The notes beneath the pieces are model-generated. The model did no database searches. It saw only the letters and a program-made list of their open reading frames with translations, and had not been told where the DNA came from. 64,000 nt of DNA, from positions 2,227,001 through 2,291,000 of the forward strand of contig JAQGEQ010000192.1 of NCBI GenBank assembly GCA_034620365.1. Reading direction: 5' to 3'. The position numbers and the translations under genes are program-made. This document shows, piece after piece, positions 47,457 to 60,377 of the stretch. This DNA is from Pegea sp. RAD2-039. Taxonomy: Eukaryota; Chordata; Thaliacea; Salpida; Salpidae. The number at the start of each line of letters is the position of its first letter. Within the stretch, counting starts at the first letter, position 1.

Positions 47457-50400
47457 TCAAGTCTTCGTCAAGTAATTAGGGGGTATCCAACCTTCAGAAC
47501 CAACTTGGAAGCATTTACTGGTCAACACTTTCACAAACCACCAATCTCTATTAGCTGCTTCGATTAATAACACTGAATCACCAGCGGAAGCTTGTAACGC
47601 TGTACCATGCGGCGGGTCAATGACGTCATACATGACGCGATAAGTACATCCGACGTCATCTGCCACTTCACTGTAAATCTCTTCTTCTTTGAAAGATTGA
47701 AAAGGAACACTCGAATTAATGACGTCATCGGCTCGTCGTGAGCGCGGTTCATTGAAATTGCGAAGCGAGACTTGGCCATCCGGAGATGGTCGCCGTGGCA
47801 ACTGGTCATTTATCTGCTTTCTCGATGAATTGTTGCCGTTGAAAGCGGCAAACGCGCTTTTGTTGAGCGGTTTTGGTTTTCTTATACCGGCTACTTCCTT
47901 ACTAGTTGTGGATTTAGCGGACAGTTTAGGGGGCAGGGCTGGTCTTTTAACCGGTAGGAACGGCTTAGGATTGGGAAGATCTTGTAATCTGGTCGGTTTA
48001 TGAGCTGGACTGGGTTTGTTGACGGGTTTTAGACGAATTGGTGCAGAACCGGGTTTGAAGGGTACATTAGGCTTTTTGTGGTCACCAACTACCGAAGACT
48101 TGGCCGGTAAAGTAGGGACCAATGGTGACTTCTTGGTCAATTCATTAACGATATTCTTTTTACCGATTGGTATCTTGGACTTGGCGACCTCTGATTGTGG
48201 ATTACTCTTCTTCAAAATATGTTGACCAAAAAGCTGGTTTGGAGTCTCAACTTCTTTCGGTTTCGGTTTGAAAGCAACTTTGTTTAATTTCTCAGCAATT
48301 TGTGAGGTTTCATTCGATCGCATTTTGTGGGGCGGTTTTGGTCTATGGGGTACTTTTGGTGCCCCAGTAGATGCCTTCTTTGTAAACTTCTTCTCGATGT
48401 AAGTAGCTGGGGCCCATCCTTCTTTGCCATTGATGTTGACAAACCACCAGTCCCCGGGTGACTTCTCGACCACCTGTCAATCAAATCTACGTCACAAACG
48501 CCTGCATCATTACAACGTCATCACCTTCACGCTCTGATCTTTGGTGAGATCGATTCCATTAGGAACCGTCGAGTTGAAAGAAGCCACTGTGACGTATTCG
48601 TACAAAGGCTCGTTGCTAGGCGACGATGCCGCTGGAGGTGGCAACGGTGGTGGAATCTTTGGTTTCGATGCCGAAGGTTTAGGAGGGATTTTAGTAGAAG
48701 CGTTGCCACGACGACTGATTCGTGAACCTGCGAATAATAGAGATGAATAGCGTCGCAAAGTCGATGACGTCACAAACCTCCGTAAGCTCCGGGCTTGACG
48801 TCACTGGAATGACGTGTCAAGGTGGTCCGACATAAATCGGATGCGGACCCTTGAGGAAGGGAGACTTGACTGAAAGAGGAGGAGTCAAGACTGTAGCGAC
48901 TACTAGAAGACGCGCGCTCCAGATCAGCCATTTGTTGGTCGCCGAGTTTTTCTAGATACGAAGCAGGTGCTAGCCCTTGTCTGCCACCGTAACTGCGTCA
49001 CAACAAGAAGCGGAGATGACGTCAGTAGCGATTAGCGATTGTTGAAAGTAAGGAGAAACTCACCTCACTTTCCACCAGCCTTCTAAATTCTTTTGTAAAA
49101 CTTCGACAACAACTCCAACTCCAAATGATATCTCTCCTGATCCTCCAGAGTAGTTGCAAGTTGTTATAAACTTCTCCCCTAAACACCAACATCATTTAGT
49201 GGATGAGATGAAGATCATTAGATGATCACCTGCTCCAGGAACAGATTCTGTTGTGATTAGATTGTCTTCTTGACCATCTTGACGACATAGAAAAGATCCT
49301 GGCACCCACCCTCTTTCACCTTCTTCATCAGTAACAAACCACCAACCTTATCAAGAAGAAGGTGGTTAGATAATCACCGCGGTGAGCTGTTGGTTACCAT
49401 TCTCCTGTTTCTCGATCACTTCCACCAGCTGACCTTTCAATACTGAAAGTTCTTTTGCTTCTGTTCGTGTGTAATCCTCAACAACCTCATATTGTTCGAG
49501 ATTGATAGGTCCACTTATTTCTCCAATGTCTGAAGATGATAGATGAGAAAATTGCAGCTTTTCAGCTTATGGATTATTTTTGTCACAATTAATTGAAAAG
49601 TTTTTAAATAGAAAAAAATTGACTAAAAATAGCGGAAGCTGCCATAAGGTTGTTATTTACAGCTGAAGAAATCAACAAATTCACAATGTTTGCAAGTTAC
49701 GTCAGCGCTCAAATACTAAACACAAAGTCAGCAAAATGACGTGCTTCCTAAAACAACTAACTTAATTGTGCTACAAAATATGTCAAGTAGTAAATGAGTC
49801 ACATTCAATATAAGTTGCTCAGTGCTTACATGCAGTACATGCTTAAAATCGATTAGCAATAAGCATACGTGTGTTAGAAATATTAAATGGTGGGCACGAA
49901 TCGAGTAGAAGGTTCACAAACAAACCAAACTCACCAATTAAAGAACGTCGAATGCTTCGTTGATAAGCTAAATTACAAGCAAAAAAGGAAAAGAAAAATT
50001 GAAAAAGTTGCAAGCTGTTGTTTAACTGATATCAAACTAATTGTAAAATTGATGGGGTTATAATTTAGCAAGCTCGCTGCTAGTAAACTAACTCGTTAAA
50101 CATTCGCCTTCAATCATCAATTTAAGTCTTCTAATATTTAGTGACAGTTTTTTTAATATTTTGAAAAGTTCTTAGAACTAGTTTTGTGGTACTATGAAAA
50201 ATAAAAAGTTTTAAAGTTATAAATAATATTTTTGTCATAATTGTTAGCGTTTTGGTGTTAACAGAATAAATGAAAATAAAAACAGTCTTATTGTTGTCGA
50301 GCAGAAACTAAATATATAGAAAAACACCAGAAGGATGCTTCAATGCAAAAGTTGCTGGTGACTAAAGAAAAGTTGATAAAAAAATAAAAGAAATTCATTA

Positions 50401-52052
50401 AAAAGTAAATAAATGTAGGAATAAGTATGATTTGATTGATAATAAATGAGTGGACTTAAAAACAATCAGATAAAACTAACCTTTAACATCCTGTGATTTC
50501 TTGAAATATCTGTTTAAAATAAACTTCATTAAATGGAATATTTGACTAAAAAATCAACTTACCCAAGTAATGGATTAATATCTTCTGGTTTGCTTTCAAA
50601 AAAGTCCAAAACCAAATCACTTTCAGATATCTCAGCTGGCAACTTAATCAGATTCTACAAAAATAATTAGATTTTAGACTTTCTCTACTCCTTTGCAAGG
50701 AAGACACAACTTACAACACAATATTCATCAATGGGTTTCAAACGTTTCACAGCAACTTCTCTAATACGACTTCGACGAAATAGTATCTTGCCTGGTAAAA
50801 ACGGAATCGTTCGAGTTGATGGGTCTTTGATTCCACCAGCTACAGGGAACGATTCCAGTAGAGAAATCTGTTTTTAAAAAACAATATTAGTTTTATTGAA
50901 GTTTGAAAAGAAGTCTGAAAGCTACTTGAAGATCAAAGAATCTACTATATCGTCGATAAACAAGTGTCTCGCCGCCATCATCCCATCTCACTTTAATCGT
51001 ATAAACCTACAAAGAAAATATGTAGAATTATCATATACAGGCATAAACACTGAGAAATTTGAGAAAAATTATTTACGATTTGATAAATATAGCCTTTAAA
51101 TAAAAACCCAAATTAATATCAAACTATTTATGTCATATTCTGACATTTCTGAAAAATATTGAAAAATTTTTTTATTTGTCATAAAATGAAAACGTTTTTA
51201 TAAAAATCTAATTATATAGTTCAATAAAAATATAACACATTACCAAAACAAACAGCAAAAACATATAATAAGAATTTTAAGATCTTAAACATTTTTCTGA
51301 TAAAATTTGTTTTAAATAATATTTAAGAATTGCTGCTAGAAACATTTCAACTTAAATTACACAAAAAATTAAATATTAAAATAAAATAGAATTCTAAAAG
51401 ATTTAGAAACTAGAAAAATATAAAAAGACAACAAATAATAAATTTCATTGAGTAACTACTAACAATAACAACAAAATAAAACTTTTAATTAAGTAAACAA
51501 ACTAAAAAATTGTTTGTTGTTATATAGTTAGCAGATTACATTCATAAAACAACTGATAAAAATCAAGATTTTATCAAAGAACTTTTTAGATACAATAAAC
51601 AATTGAATAAATTAATCAAAAATTTTAAGGTAGTTTGACACTTCAGAAAAAGAATTTGAAAAATTTAGTGTAATTTATAATTAAGAGATTTAAAGCAGAT
51701 TAAATATTTTTCATTAATTGCTTATAAATGTTATGAAATTAAGGTTCAAAATATTTATAAATCTATAAACAAATTGATATTTTTAAATAAAAAAAGCTAA
51801 TTTGACACAAACTCAGGTAGAAGAAATTTATCAGATATTTCTTTCAATTTTTATCACGTTCAAATAAGAACTTTTAAAAACACATTTTTAAAATTAAATA
51901 AATTTTCTTATTAGCTTCATTTATGTATAATATATTTGCAAAAAATGTTACATATATCTTATTCAAAAATAATATCGACTTACATAGTGTTTAGAAGGTA
52001 CTCTTCGTTTTTGAGTATCCAAAACTCTGACACTTGTGATTCGTCGTCTCAT
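47457..52052 (-). CDS. SH3PXD2: Tks4/Tks5-type PX and multi-SH3 adaptor
   Basis: Twelve exons on the minus strand: 52052-51984, 51006-50926, 50867-50715, 50654-50563, 50509-50481, 49967-49935, 49529-49398, 49346-49230, 49178-49064, 48992-48778, 48727-48525 and 48473-47457. All keep phase and give 751 residues. The PX domain (about 1-125) carries [11 protein letters not shown], the phosphoinositide-binding RRYSRFF, and [29 protein letters not shown], matching vertebrate Tks proteins almost word for word. SH3 domains follow at about 164-223, 237-290, 388-440 and 690-751. Each has the ALYDY-like start, a WW pair and a W-P/A...Y end. Proline-rich linkers ([18 protein letters not shown]) lie between them. 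Relatives are Src substrates that scaffold podosome/invadopodium formation and NADPH oxidase at actin-rich membranes. Four SH3 domains match Tks4 (SH3PXD2B) in count. Two micro-exons (29 and 33 nt) encode the PX-SH3 linker. The 3' exons are much more GC-rich than their surroundings. Confidence 0.93.
47621..49024. promoter_or_regulatory. Cluster of TGACGTCA palindromes (CRE-like)
   Basis: Perfect TGACGTCA occurs at 47621-47628, 47720-47727, 48765-48772, 48796-48803 and 49017-49024. Near matches are at 47651 (CGACGTCA) and 48810 (TGACGTGT). The 8-mer is the full CREB/ATF site. Sites fall in exons and introns alike, so a binding role is only a possibility. Confidence 0.45.
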
Positions 52053-52059
52053 TGTGCTT

Positions 52060-53040
52060 ATAAGCACCTTACACCACTATCACTAAAAGCTAATGTTACA
52101 AGCGAAACTTGAGAAAATTTCGCAGCAGTGTTTCCATGAGAAAAACTACAAAAACTTTCAATCATTTAAGAATCATAATCTCATAGGAAAAAATACATAA
52201 GAAGTTACTAGAAAGTAAAAAATAATTTTATAGTGTATAAAAGTTATATAAACTTATTCAAATATGTATTTATGCTGGTAAAGCTAACTTAATATGAGTA
52301 TAGAATTTTTGAATAAAACCAAATTAGGTAAAATAATTATTATTTGGTATTTTCTGTTTAGTATAACAAAAAATTTGATTGACATAGATTTGAGTTATAC
52401 AAATTTTTTTCTTTTAGTTTAAAAGTAAAGATGAAAGCCGTATATCTAATTGTTTAATCATATTTAAACGAATAAGTTATTAATAAGTTTTTGAAAAAAT
52501 TCAATAAAAAGGCAATTTAAATAAGTATTATCTAATAGTTCTAGTCATCTAGCTTTTTACACAAGTTAACTTAAATTTGATAGCATCTATAGTATATTTA
52601 ATAAAGAGTTTAATTACATTAAGGTTTGGAAAATTTCATAACTCGAATAACTCAGAATTAGAGCAAATTTTGAATTTATTGTAATAAATAAATAAAATTT
52701 GCTTATGGGTAGCTTTCAAAATGTATACTGTTATAGAAGCAGCAAATTATTCAAACTCATAAAGAAAATTGTTCTCATAAAGTTTTATTCTGTTCACTTG
52801 TTTCACTTAGCAAATTCATATGAACTTACATTCTGACATACTATCTTTCAATTGTATACTCATTGGTCTTTTTAATTTTTCTAAATAGATGCCATACACA
52901 GTTTCAAATTGATTTGTTGAACAAAATAACTCTTACTAAAATAACTAACCTCTAAGTTATGTTACGTAAGGTATTTTGATTAGATACTTGCAAGTTTTTC
53001 AAAAGTTTTTTATCCGAGCTTATTTTGTACGTAGACACTG
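52060..53040. other. AT-rich DNA upstream of the SH3PXD2-type gene
   Basis: No gene seen. It should hold the promoter of the minus-strand gene that starts at 52052. Confidence 0.45.
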
Positions 53041-54900
53041 ATAATCACAGAAAGATTTATGAAACCTAAAAAGCGGTATACAGCTTATCGTTTAAGACTG
53101 ACGTTCTCTACCGAGATTGAATGGCCTTATACTGGTGATTAATAAAAACTAGCATCAAAGTAATCCGAACATTTTCAGTCACTCTTCAGCGGTAGGCGTT
53201 CAGTCTGTATACAACTTTTCCTTTTATACCAAACCATCAGGTGATTTCAGAAGATAAATCTATATCAATTGAGGAAACCACAAAAGCTTTAACCAGCTCA
53301 AATATGGTGAATTTATAGATAAAATACCTTTTCTACTTGTGGCAAGACGGTAACAAGAAATGTATAAAATCCTACATAAGCTGCGGAAAATTTGCTGAGA
53401 AAATAGGAAGTTACCAATCGAAAGTTAGCGTCAAAAACGATTCAATGATCATCACTCTTTATAAAAAGGGGCAAATCTAACCACAGAGCCATAAATCTTT
53501 TCTCTACCGTAGGTACAATTCTTGTAAGAATTCTACTGGTTACGCGTGTGCCTTCTATAACGAAAAACGTTCTTACTGAGGCCCAGTGCAAGTTCATAGT
53601 CAAAGGAAGATAGCATGGTATTTGTTATTCATAAAATCCAAGAACAATTTTGCAGGCAAAACAAGAATCTCACCTTTTTACACCTCAGCCCAGGTTTCAG
53701 AACTCAAGCTTTCAGTACTGTAAATAGAAAAATAGAATATTATTAAACATCATCAAAAACCTTATTTTTACAAATCACGGTGAGCTTGACTCACAATAAA
53801 TAAATAAATTTAACAACATCTGATGAAATTTCTTTCACATTTTTACTATTTTATTTTTATAAATTTTAAATAAATAAATCTAGTAATTGACTTGATGCCT
53901 GCCTATTTCATTCGAAACGTCTAAGGCTTTAAATCCAAATTTTCCACCTTATGGCTTGTAAACTGCTTTTTGCCGATGACGCTTGTTTTGTAGTTCACAT
54001 TAAATTGGTACTACAAATAAAAATATTTTTATTTGTAGAGGCTGTAAGAATCTCAGATTTAAAGTGGGCCTAAAAAAGATGGAAGTTCTCTATCATGCTT
54101 CATGTCACAAATACCAACATTCTCATATCACTTAACGGCAAAAAACCCATGATCAAGCAGTATTCTAAGTATCTGAATAGATTGATAGATATTGATCGAG
54201 TATTGATAGAGAAGTAGATAACAGGTTAGCAATGGCAAAAAAGCTTTTGATTGACTTCATAAAACAGTTTGGATTAATAAACAGCTAAACAACGAGATAA
54301 AGACCGACTTGTACAGAGTTGTCACATTGACCATATTTTTGTACGTTTCCAGTCTCGGGTCTTATATTATTTCTCGTGCATTTCCATGAGCATTGCGTCT
54401 GAAACACCCTTTACATCAGATGGTAGGGCTTCTCCCCTAATGCCATATTCTTGTCAGAGCTAAGTAACGTAGTATTGAAACCACACCTACGAAACATAAC
54501 TTCCTTGGGTTGGTTGCATATCCATAATGGAGAAAAATCATTTATCCAAAATTGGGTTGCCATCATCTAACTACAAAGGCAGAAGTACTCCATAAGAAAG
54601 GTGCAGAGATCTAGTTATATCCTCGTTAAAACAGTTAGGTATACAACACTTGCAGCAGATCGCGCGGCACAAAGAAAACCCATCAACAGTACTGTCTTTA
54701 GGTCAACATTTTTCATAAGAAAATTTAAAGCCAACGACGCCGACAAAATAAAAATCCCAAATAAGGCAAGGGTTTCACACCACCAAGCAATTATACGTAT
54801 TTCTCGTAGGAAAAAGTACAATAAACTGTGATTCCATTTTATTTATGCTGTCCCTTCTTTCACTTTTTCTAGGTTTATCGTTCGCACTTGCTTTGACCGT
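53040..54900 (+). mobile_element. Decayed non-LTR retrotransposon with reverse-transcriptase remains (second LINE family)
   Basis: Several frames together carry the order of motifs of an endonuclease-type LINE polymerase. At about 53460-53600 a block resembles the finger region (ITLYKKG..., then NHRAINLFSTVGTILVRILL and VLTEAQC). At about 53960 there is CKLLFADDACFVVHIK, holding the ADD core. At about 54055 LKKMEVLYH is followed by the ITLNGK block. Then come remnants of the thumb region and a Lys/Arg-rich tail (about 54590-54830). Stops and frameshifts interrupt every block, so it is dead. Base composition is less A/T-rich than its surroundings. The motif style differs from the element at 29.9-31.0 kb, so two LINE families are present. 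The exact ends are uncertain. Confidence 0.75.
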
Positions 54901-57480
54901 ATGTTCTATGTTCTATCTTCGAACCTTAAAGCATTAGTAATACTTTCAACTGATAACCAAGATACTTCAATTTTTTCAAAACAATGTTAGAAATTAAGAT
55001 CATTTTATTAAACTAAGCTTGCGATAAAGTATATATATCTAAGCACTTTCGATTATCGAAGACTTGGGCTGCTTGAAAAGTTTCATTTAACGAAGTTGCT
55101 TATCGATTAATTTATTTACTATAACTCTATGTAGACTAACAAAAAATCAAATATGGAATTTCACAACTAGAACACATTTTATAGTGTTGGTTAAACTAAG
55201 GTGAATTTATATATTTATAATAGATTCAGTAGAAAAAAGCAGAAATAAGCTCTTTACTTCGACAGAACAATTGTTAAGGTATAATAAGATATAACTAATT
55301 AAGCAAAATATTTGGTGGTAGCAAATTTTACTAATAGTTTCTTAAAAATCATAAGTTATTATTATCAGGTATATATTTTGTTAGCGACTAAATGAAGCTT
55401 TTTTATGTGGTAAACTAATTACTTTAACTTCTACAAGTATTATATTTTTGTAATTACTATAAAATAATTGTTTTATTTATAATATAAATTGCTGCTTCAG
55501 CCATTCTTGCTAGATTTAGTGTAAAGACTAAAATAAATTTTGAATTTTGTAAATTTTTGATTATAAAAACAATTTTTGGAAACACTGACAAAAAAGTTTA
55601 TAACTGAAACCAGGTCCTTTCTAGATTAAAATTTTCTTGCTATGGTGGCTTTGGTTTTTGTACTTTTTTGCTTATTCTTTCTACCATCTAAATGTGCATT
55701 ATTTGTATAGAAATTTATTTAATGTAGCAATAAAACGTAGTTATATTCTATGTAAAGGTATTTTAGATTAAAATTTTATTTACTTATGCCATTCTGTAGT
55801 CTATAAAGAGCCTTAAATGCTTTTACAGTATCTATTCATTAAAGGCTATTTTATTTCTTATTATTAGTATTCATAAAATAAAAAGCTATTTGATCATGAA
55901 ATAAAATTTTGGTTTTAAAAAGTAGATCGCTCAAAACAAATACCAGTAGTACAAATTTGATTTTTCCACCTTATAGAAAATATTAGTATTTTAAAATTAT
56001 TTTAAAATGTGATAATCTTGTATTTCTATGTATTTGATTTATTTTACATTTGATATATGTGTATTTTTATATACATTTTATACATTTCATCTCAGTTATT
56101 ATTTGAGCCAGACAAAATCCTTTAAACTGTAGATTTTAATGCTGAAAGGCATTTTTTTAATCATAGAAAAGTTTTTTGCTGAATTTATGAAGTTAGAAAT
56201 GATTTCATTTATCTAGATATATATTTTCTTTCTTTGCCAAAATGCCAATATCTAAGTATTTGTAACGTTATTCTTTGATTTTTAAAGTTGGTATTTTTGT
56301 TAATTTATTCATAAGTCAATTTATGTTAGAAAGTAATATTTTTTAATCTTATTTTTTATATTTTAAATATACTCTCATAATCTTATAAATTTTTCAAAAG
56401 ATTAGTTTGAATAAGTATTATAGCTTATGAGTTTATTCTTTTATATAATTTGTTCAAAGCAAGTTTTAATGATTTGTTTAATTTTTTTAAATTTTGATGG
56501 CCATTTATAACAAAATAAATGTAATATGTATGTGATATTTTATCCTTTTTACATTATATTTAATTAAATTTGAAGATATTCATTATATATTTGTTGTTGT
56601 GTATAAACATGTTTAAAACTTTATTTAATGTATAAGCATATTGTTATTTTTATCAATTCAAATATTAATTGTTATAAGTTTTCTAAACTTTTAATTTTAT
56701 GTTACTAAAACTAATAAGTCTAAGTATGATTTGTAATAACTTTAAAATCTAATAAATATAATTACAATTATGTAAAATGTATATAAAAAATTTAACCCTA
56801 GGTTTAAATAACTGTTTTATCTCAAATCTCAGAATTTTTTGCTTTGTTACTTTTATACCGATTGACTTTTATTATATATTTTCAAAACTAGTTTTTACTT
56901 ATGCTTCTTGTAATTGTAAATTGTAATAATTATTTCTTTTCTGGTTCTTTTTAAAATGTTTAATGGAAATATTAATGGGTTTTTTACCACAAATATTGGT
57001 TTAGATCATGTTAATGTTGGTCCAATAATATTTTTATATAAGTTTTAGTTAATGTTGCCTATTTTAATTGTGACATCTTTTGTTAGTTTTTTATGTGGTT
57101 TGATTTTTTATTGAGCTGTTTCTATTATAAAAGTAGTTGATCAGATAATTATTTTAATTCTATGGTTATATAAGTTTATATTATATATTATTATTATATA
57201 TCTATTATATTTAATTCTATAAGCCTATTTATGTATTTATTTATCAGTATTAGTTTGATTCTAGATATAGTTTTTATTTTAAGGAAAAACTTGTACAAGT
57301 AATTTTTATAAATAAAATTGTTTCTTAGCTTTTATCAATAAAATACTTATTAGAATTTGATTTGGTGGTAAGAAACCATATCAAATATTTGTAATAATAT
57401 GATACTTGCAGAATTGAGTTATTGAAAGCTTGATAACTAAATTATTTACTTGCCATTTTTAGATATATTTTTTAAAAGGT
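54901..57480. other. Very AT-rich intergenic DNA
   Basis: Long A/T-rich stretch with TATTAT-type short repeats near 57170-57210. No gene, RNA or mobile element supported. It includes the upstream region of the splicing-factor gene that begins at 57500. Confidence 0.5.
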
Positions 57481-57499
57481 TGGTGAAATAACAGTGATT

Positions 57500-58905
57500 A
57501 TGAGCGATAGTAACGACGAATATGAAAAGGTTTGTTCCGTTTTACATCTGAAAGACTCTTCAACATTTTTCTTTTCTAAAAACTTCCATCAGCGACAATT
57601 TAAAACCGATTTCCAATAAATTTTGTTTCATTGACAGCGAGAAAGGAGCCCTAATCCCCGACACAAATCTAGAAGTATCTCGAAGTCTGTGTCGCGTTCA
57701 CGCTCTAGATCAATCAAGTCCGCAAGCCCGAGACGACGATCAAGTTCGGTGAAGTCCGCGACTCCGCGCAGATCTTACTCTAGATCACGATCTAGGTGAA
57801 AAACCAACAAATTTTCTCTCCTTCTTTAACTTGATTGGTTGTTGCCAGGTCTCGATCATATCATCGACGCTCGCGATCTGGTGATCGTTACAACAGAAAT
57901 GGAGGTCGCCGGGGAAGATATTCGAGGTCTCGATCCCGCACTCGCTCTAGGTATGTCCCGATCTTCCACCTACAATTATTGTCATCATCAACTTTACATC
58001 AGATCTCGAAGTGGTGGTCGAAGATACACCCCGAAGAGGTACAGCCGATCTCCTATGTCATCTCGTCGACGTCATATCGGTGACCGAGTACGTATCTACC
58101 GGCATCCACCTTCCATCTACTCAATCTTACATCTTTTCAGCTAAATCCTCCAGTTGGGAAATGTCTTGGAGTATTTGGATTGAGTCTCTTTACATCTGAA
58201 GGTGATCTGAGAGACATATTTTCCAAATACGGCCGCATCACTTCTATCAACGTAGTCATCGATCAGAAGGTGATCTCTCTAACATCCTCATCACTTCTTC
58301 ATCAACTTGCTTCAATTACAGACTAGCAGATCACGTGGTTTTGGTTTCGTTTACTTCGAGAACGAAGAATCCGCTTCTGAGGCAAAGGAAAGAGCAAATG
58401 GAATGGAAGTTGATGGTCGCCGGATTCGCGTCGATTTTTCCATCACTAAAAGAGCGCATACTCCTACTCCTGGGATCTACGTAGGACGCCCGTAAGTACC
58501 CCGTAGTCGCGCCCCTATTCTCGCGTAGGTAAAGGAAGTTCAATCGTGTTTTGCAGATCTGCTAGGCCCCCACCTAGAGATGATTATCGGTAAGTCCCCA
58601 GATGTATCCCCTAAGTCTTGATTCCAAACTCCCTTTTAGCTCCTCACTAAATACATTATTTTTTCGCTTACTCGTTTGTGACGTCATATTTATAATCGAC
58701 AGAGATGACCATCGAGAGTATCGTCGCGATTACCGGCGATCGCCATCTCCATACTACCATCGACGCCGTTCACCAACACCTCCTTACTACCGCGAGAGTT
58801 ATAGAGACTATCACCGCTCACCTTACCGAGAGCGTGAACGTGAGTGCGCAATCGGTTGCCATGGTAACCTTATCTAACTTGCTTGTATCTTCAGGACGCT
58901 TTTAA
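57500..58905 (+). CDS. TRA2: Transformer-2 SR-type splicing factor
   Basis: Nine coding exons: 57500-57529, 57638-57795, 57849-57950, 58003-58087, 58141-58269, 58322-58491, 58557-58589, 58703-58839 and 58895-58905. All keep phase and give 284 residues (human TRA2A 282, TRA2B 288). The layout is RS1-RRM-RS2. The N-terminal RS domain (about 11-120) is rich in SRSRS and RRSYSRSRS repeats. The conserved junction [13 protein letters not shown] is followed by [12 protein letters not shown] (RNP2), RGFGFVYF (RNP1, 173-180) and [28 protein letters not shown], the family signature after the RRM. The C-terminal part is rich in RRSPSPYY and [10 protein letters not shown]. The protein binds GAA-rich exonic enhancers in the nucleus and promotes exon inclusion; RS serines are kinase targets in the family. 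Introns are short (about 50-115 nt). The last coding exon holds only the final RRF codons. AATAAA lies about 230 bp after the stop. Confidence 0.96.
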
Positions 58906-59133
58906 GATATGTACATAATGCAGAGAGAGATGCTTGGCGAGTGCTGCAAGTTACTGCGGTAGCCACTTAGTGTAATGTGTGCGTTTTCATCGCCAACAGA
59001 TTGGTTTCAATGGATTTCTTGATTCGATCTTTTGGTGTTTAAAGTTTTTAAACCAATTTGTTTCTCACCCCTAAATGTCTAATCTTTCTTTATTAGATAA
59101 GTATGAGCTTTGCTAGGGTAATACTCTCAAGTT

Positions 59134-59139
59134 AATAAA
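59134..59139 (+). terminator. Poly(A) signal AATAAA of TRA2
   Basis: AATAAA lies about 230 bp past the TRA2 stop codon. A good acceptor (TTTTCAG) follows about 80 bp later, before the next candidate gene. Confidence 0.4.
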
Positions 59140-59232
59140 TTAGTTTAAAGTTGTCGAAAGTTGTGTTGAACATATATTAGATCCATCACTTTAAGTATTT
59201 CTATTTATGGTTTTCAGCCGATAAATGAATAA

Positions 59233-59983
59233 ATGAAAATAGAAGAATATGAATTTGATGTCAATTTACCTGAAACAGATGAATGTGAACACGAAGTTCG
59301 AATTAAGTATTTATATAGAAAAGTATGTATACTTTTGTGTAAAAGGATTTGATAAACTAGTTAGGGCTTCGTCGGCATGTTTTATAATATGTAGAAATAA
59401 GCAAATCGTTTAGCTAAAACTGCTGCTTCCAAAACTCGGGTGGTGGTAATACAGAAAGTTTGTGGAAGTCGCTCGTTGACAAGAAGATCAGTTGATCAAG
59501 TGGTGGATGAAGTTAGTCTGTCTAGAATTGAAAGTTGAACCTTCAAAGTTGATGTAAGGAAGGAGCAAGTGTTGGTTGCAGTCTGAGATTTATATCAGAA
59601 GAAATTGATAAATGAAGAAAATGAAGATTATATGAAGTGTCAAGATCTTGTACAAGTCACTGGCTCAGGCTGCTGGTTGGTTTGTCAGGACAAAAAAGCC
59701 AGAATAAAACAAATATTCAGAATATAAACTTCATTTTGATAAATACCAAATTGACTGTTTAAACATCTCACTTCGTTGTAATAGGTTTCATGTAAACTTA
59801 AATTGTCAATTTTAAGTGATTAAAAAGTCTTTCTTATTATAAAATCAGATCTTTTTTAAACCGAAACCTGTTGGCTTTCAGGGTGTTCGAAGTCGCCCGA
59901 CAAGTTACTTCAAGATCTTCGTAGAAGATGAAGATTTTTTGGGGTGTAGAATAACGAAAATGATTAAAACGAAAAATCTTTAG
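59233..59983 (+). CDS. Candidate small two-exon gene (63 residues)
   Basis: Exon 59233-59322 opens with an ATG and runs 30 codons to a GTATGT donor. Its product is acidic (EEYEFDVNLPETDECEHE). A clean acceptor (GGCTTTCAG) at 59881 leads into 33 open codons plus stop, 59882-59983, with GVRSRPTSYFKIFVEDEDF. Both boundaries are phase 0, so they can be joined directly. A middle exon near 59407-59520 is also conceivable but does not fit the phase. An acceptor lies just upstream of the first ATG (about 59218), as if a leader were spliced on. I do not recognise the product. It may be real, or it may be two chance exons. Confidence 0.35.
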
Positions 59984-60377
59984 GAGTCTATTAATATTGG
60001 CAGGTTTAATACCTACTACATATTATTAAACAATTAAAATTTAACTTTGAAGTTAAATAAGAAATTTTATGAAGTAAATTATTAACAGTTTGATAAGTAT
60101 TGAAAACAGGTTTGGAAAAATGGAGAAATATTTTTCTTCAAACTATCAACATGTTTGAAGTTGATTTAAACATGAAGTAGAAATTTAGTTTGTAAGTTTT
60201 ACTTCCTGTATATTGATGGTTTTCAATTTCAAAAATTGATCGATTTCATTTGGAATGATACAAAAATGAAACGCAAATATATATTCTGATAATTGTAATC
60301 ACTATAATGATGTAAAGAAGATGTACAAGAGACATCAATACAGTCAGAGTGATAATTGTTTCATCTTAAAGTAGCTA

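Noticed and set aside
47719..48225. Open frames on the plus strand opposite the Tks-type last exon
   Set aside because: They are antisense shadows of a GC-rich proline-rich coding exon.
54601..54831. 76-residue frame (and its antisense) near 54.7 kb
   Set aside because: It is the Lys/Arg-rich tail of the decayed LINE, not a gene.
57839..58199. Overlapping long frames in TRA2 introns and exons
   Set aside because: Other frames of the Arg/Ser-coding exons that read through introns; the spliced TRA2 frame explains the sequence.
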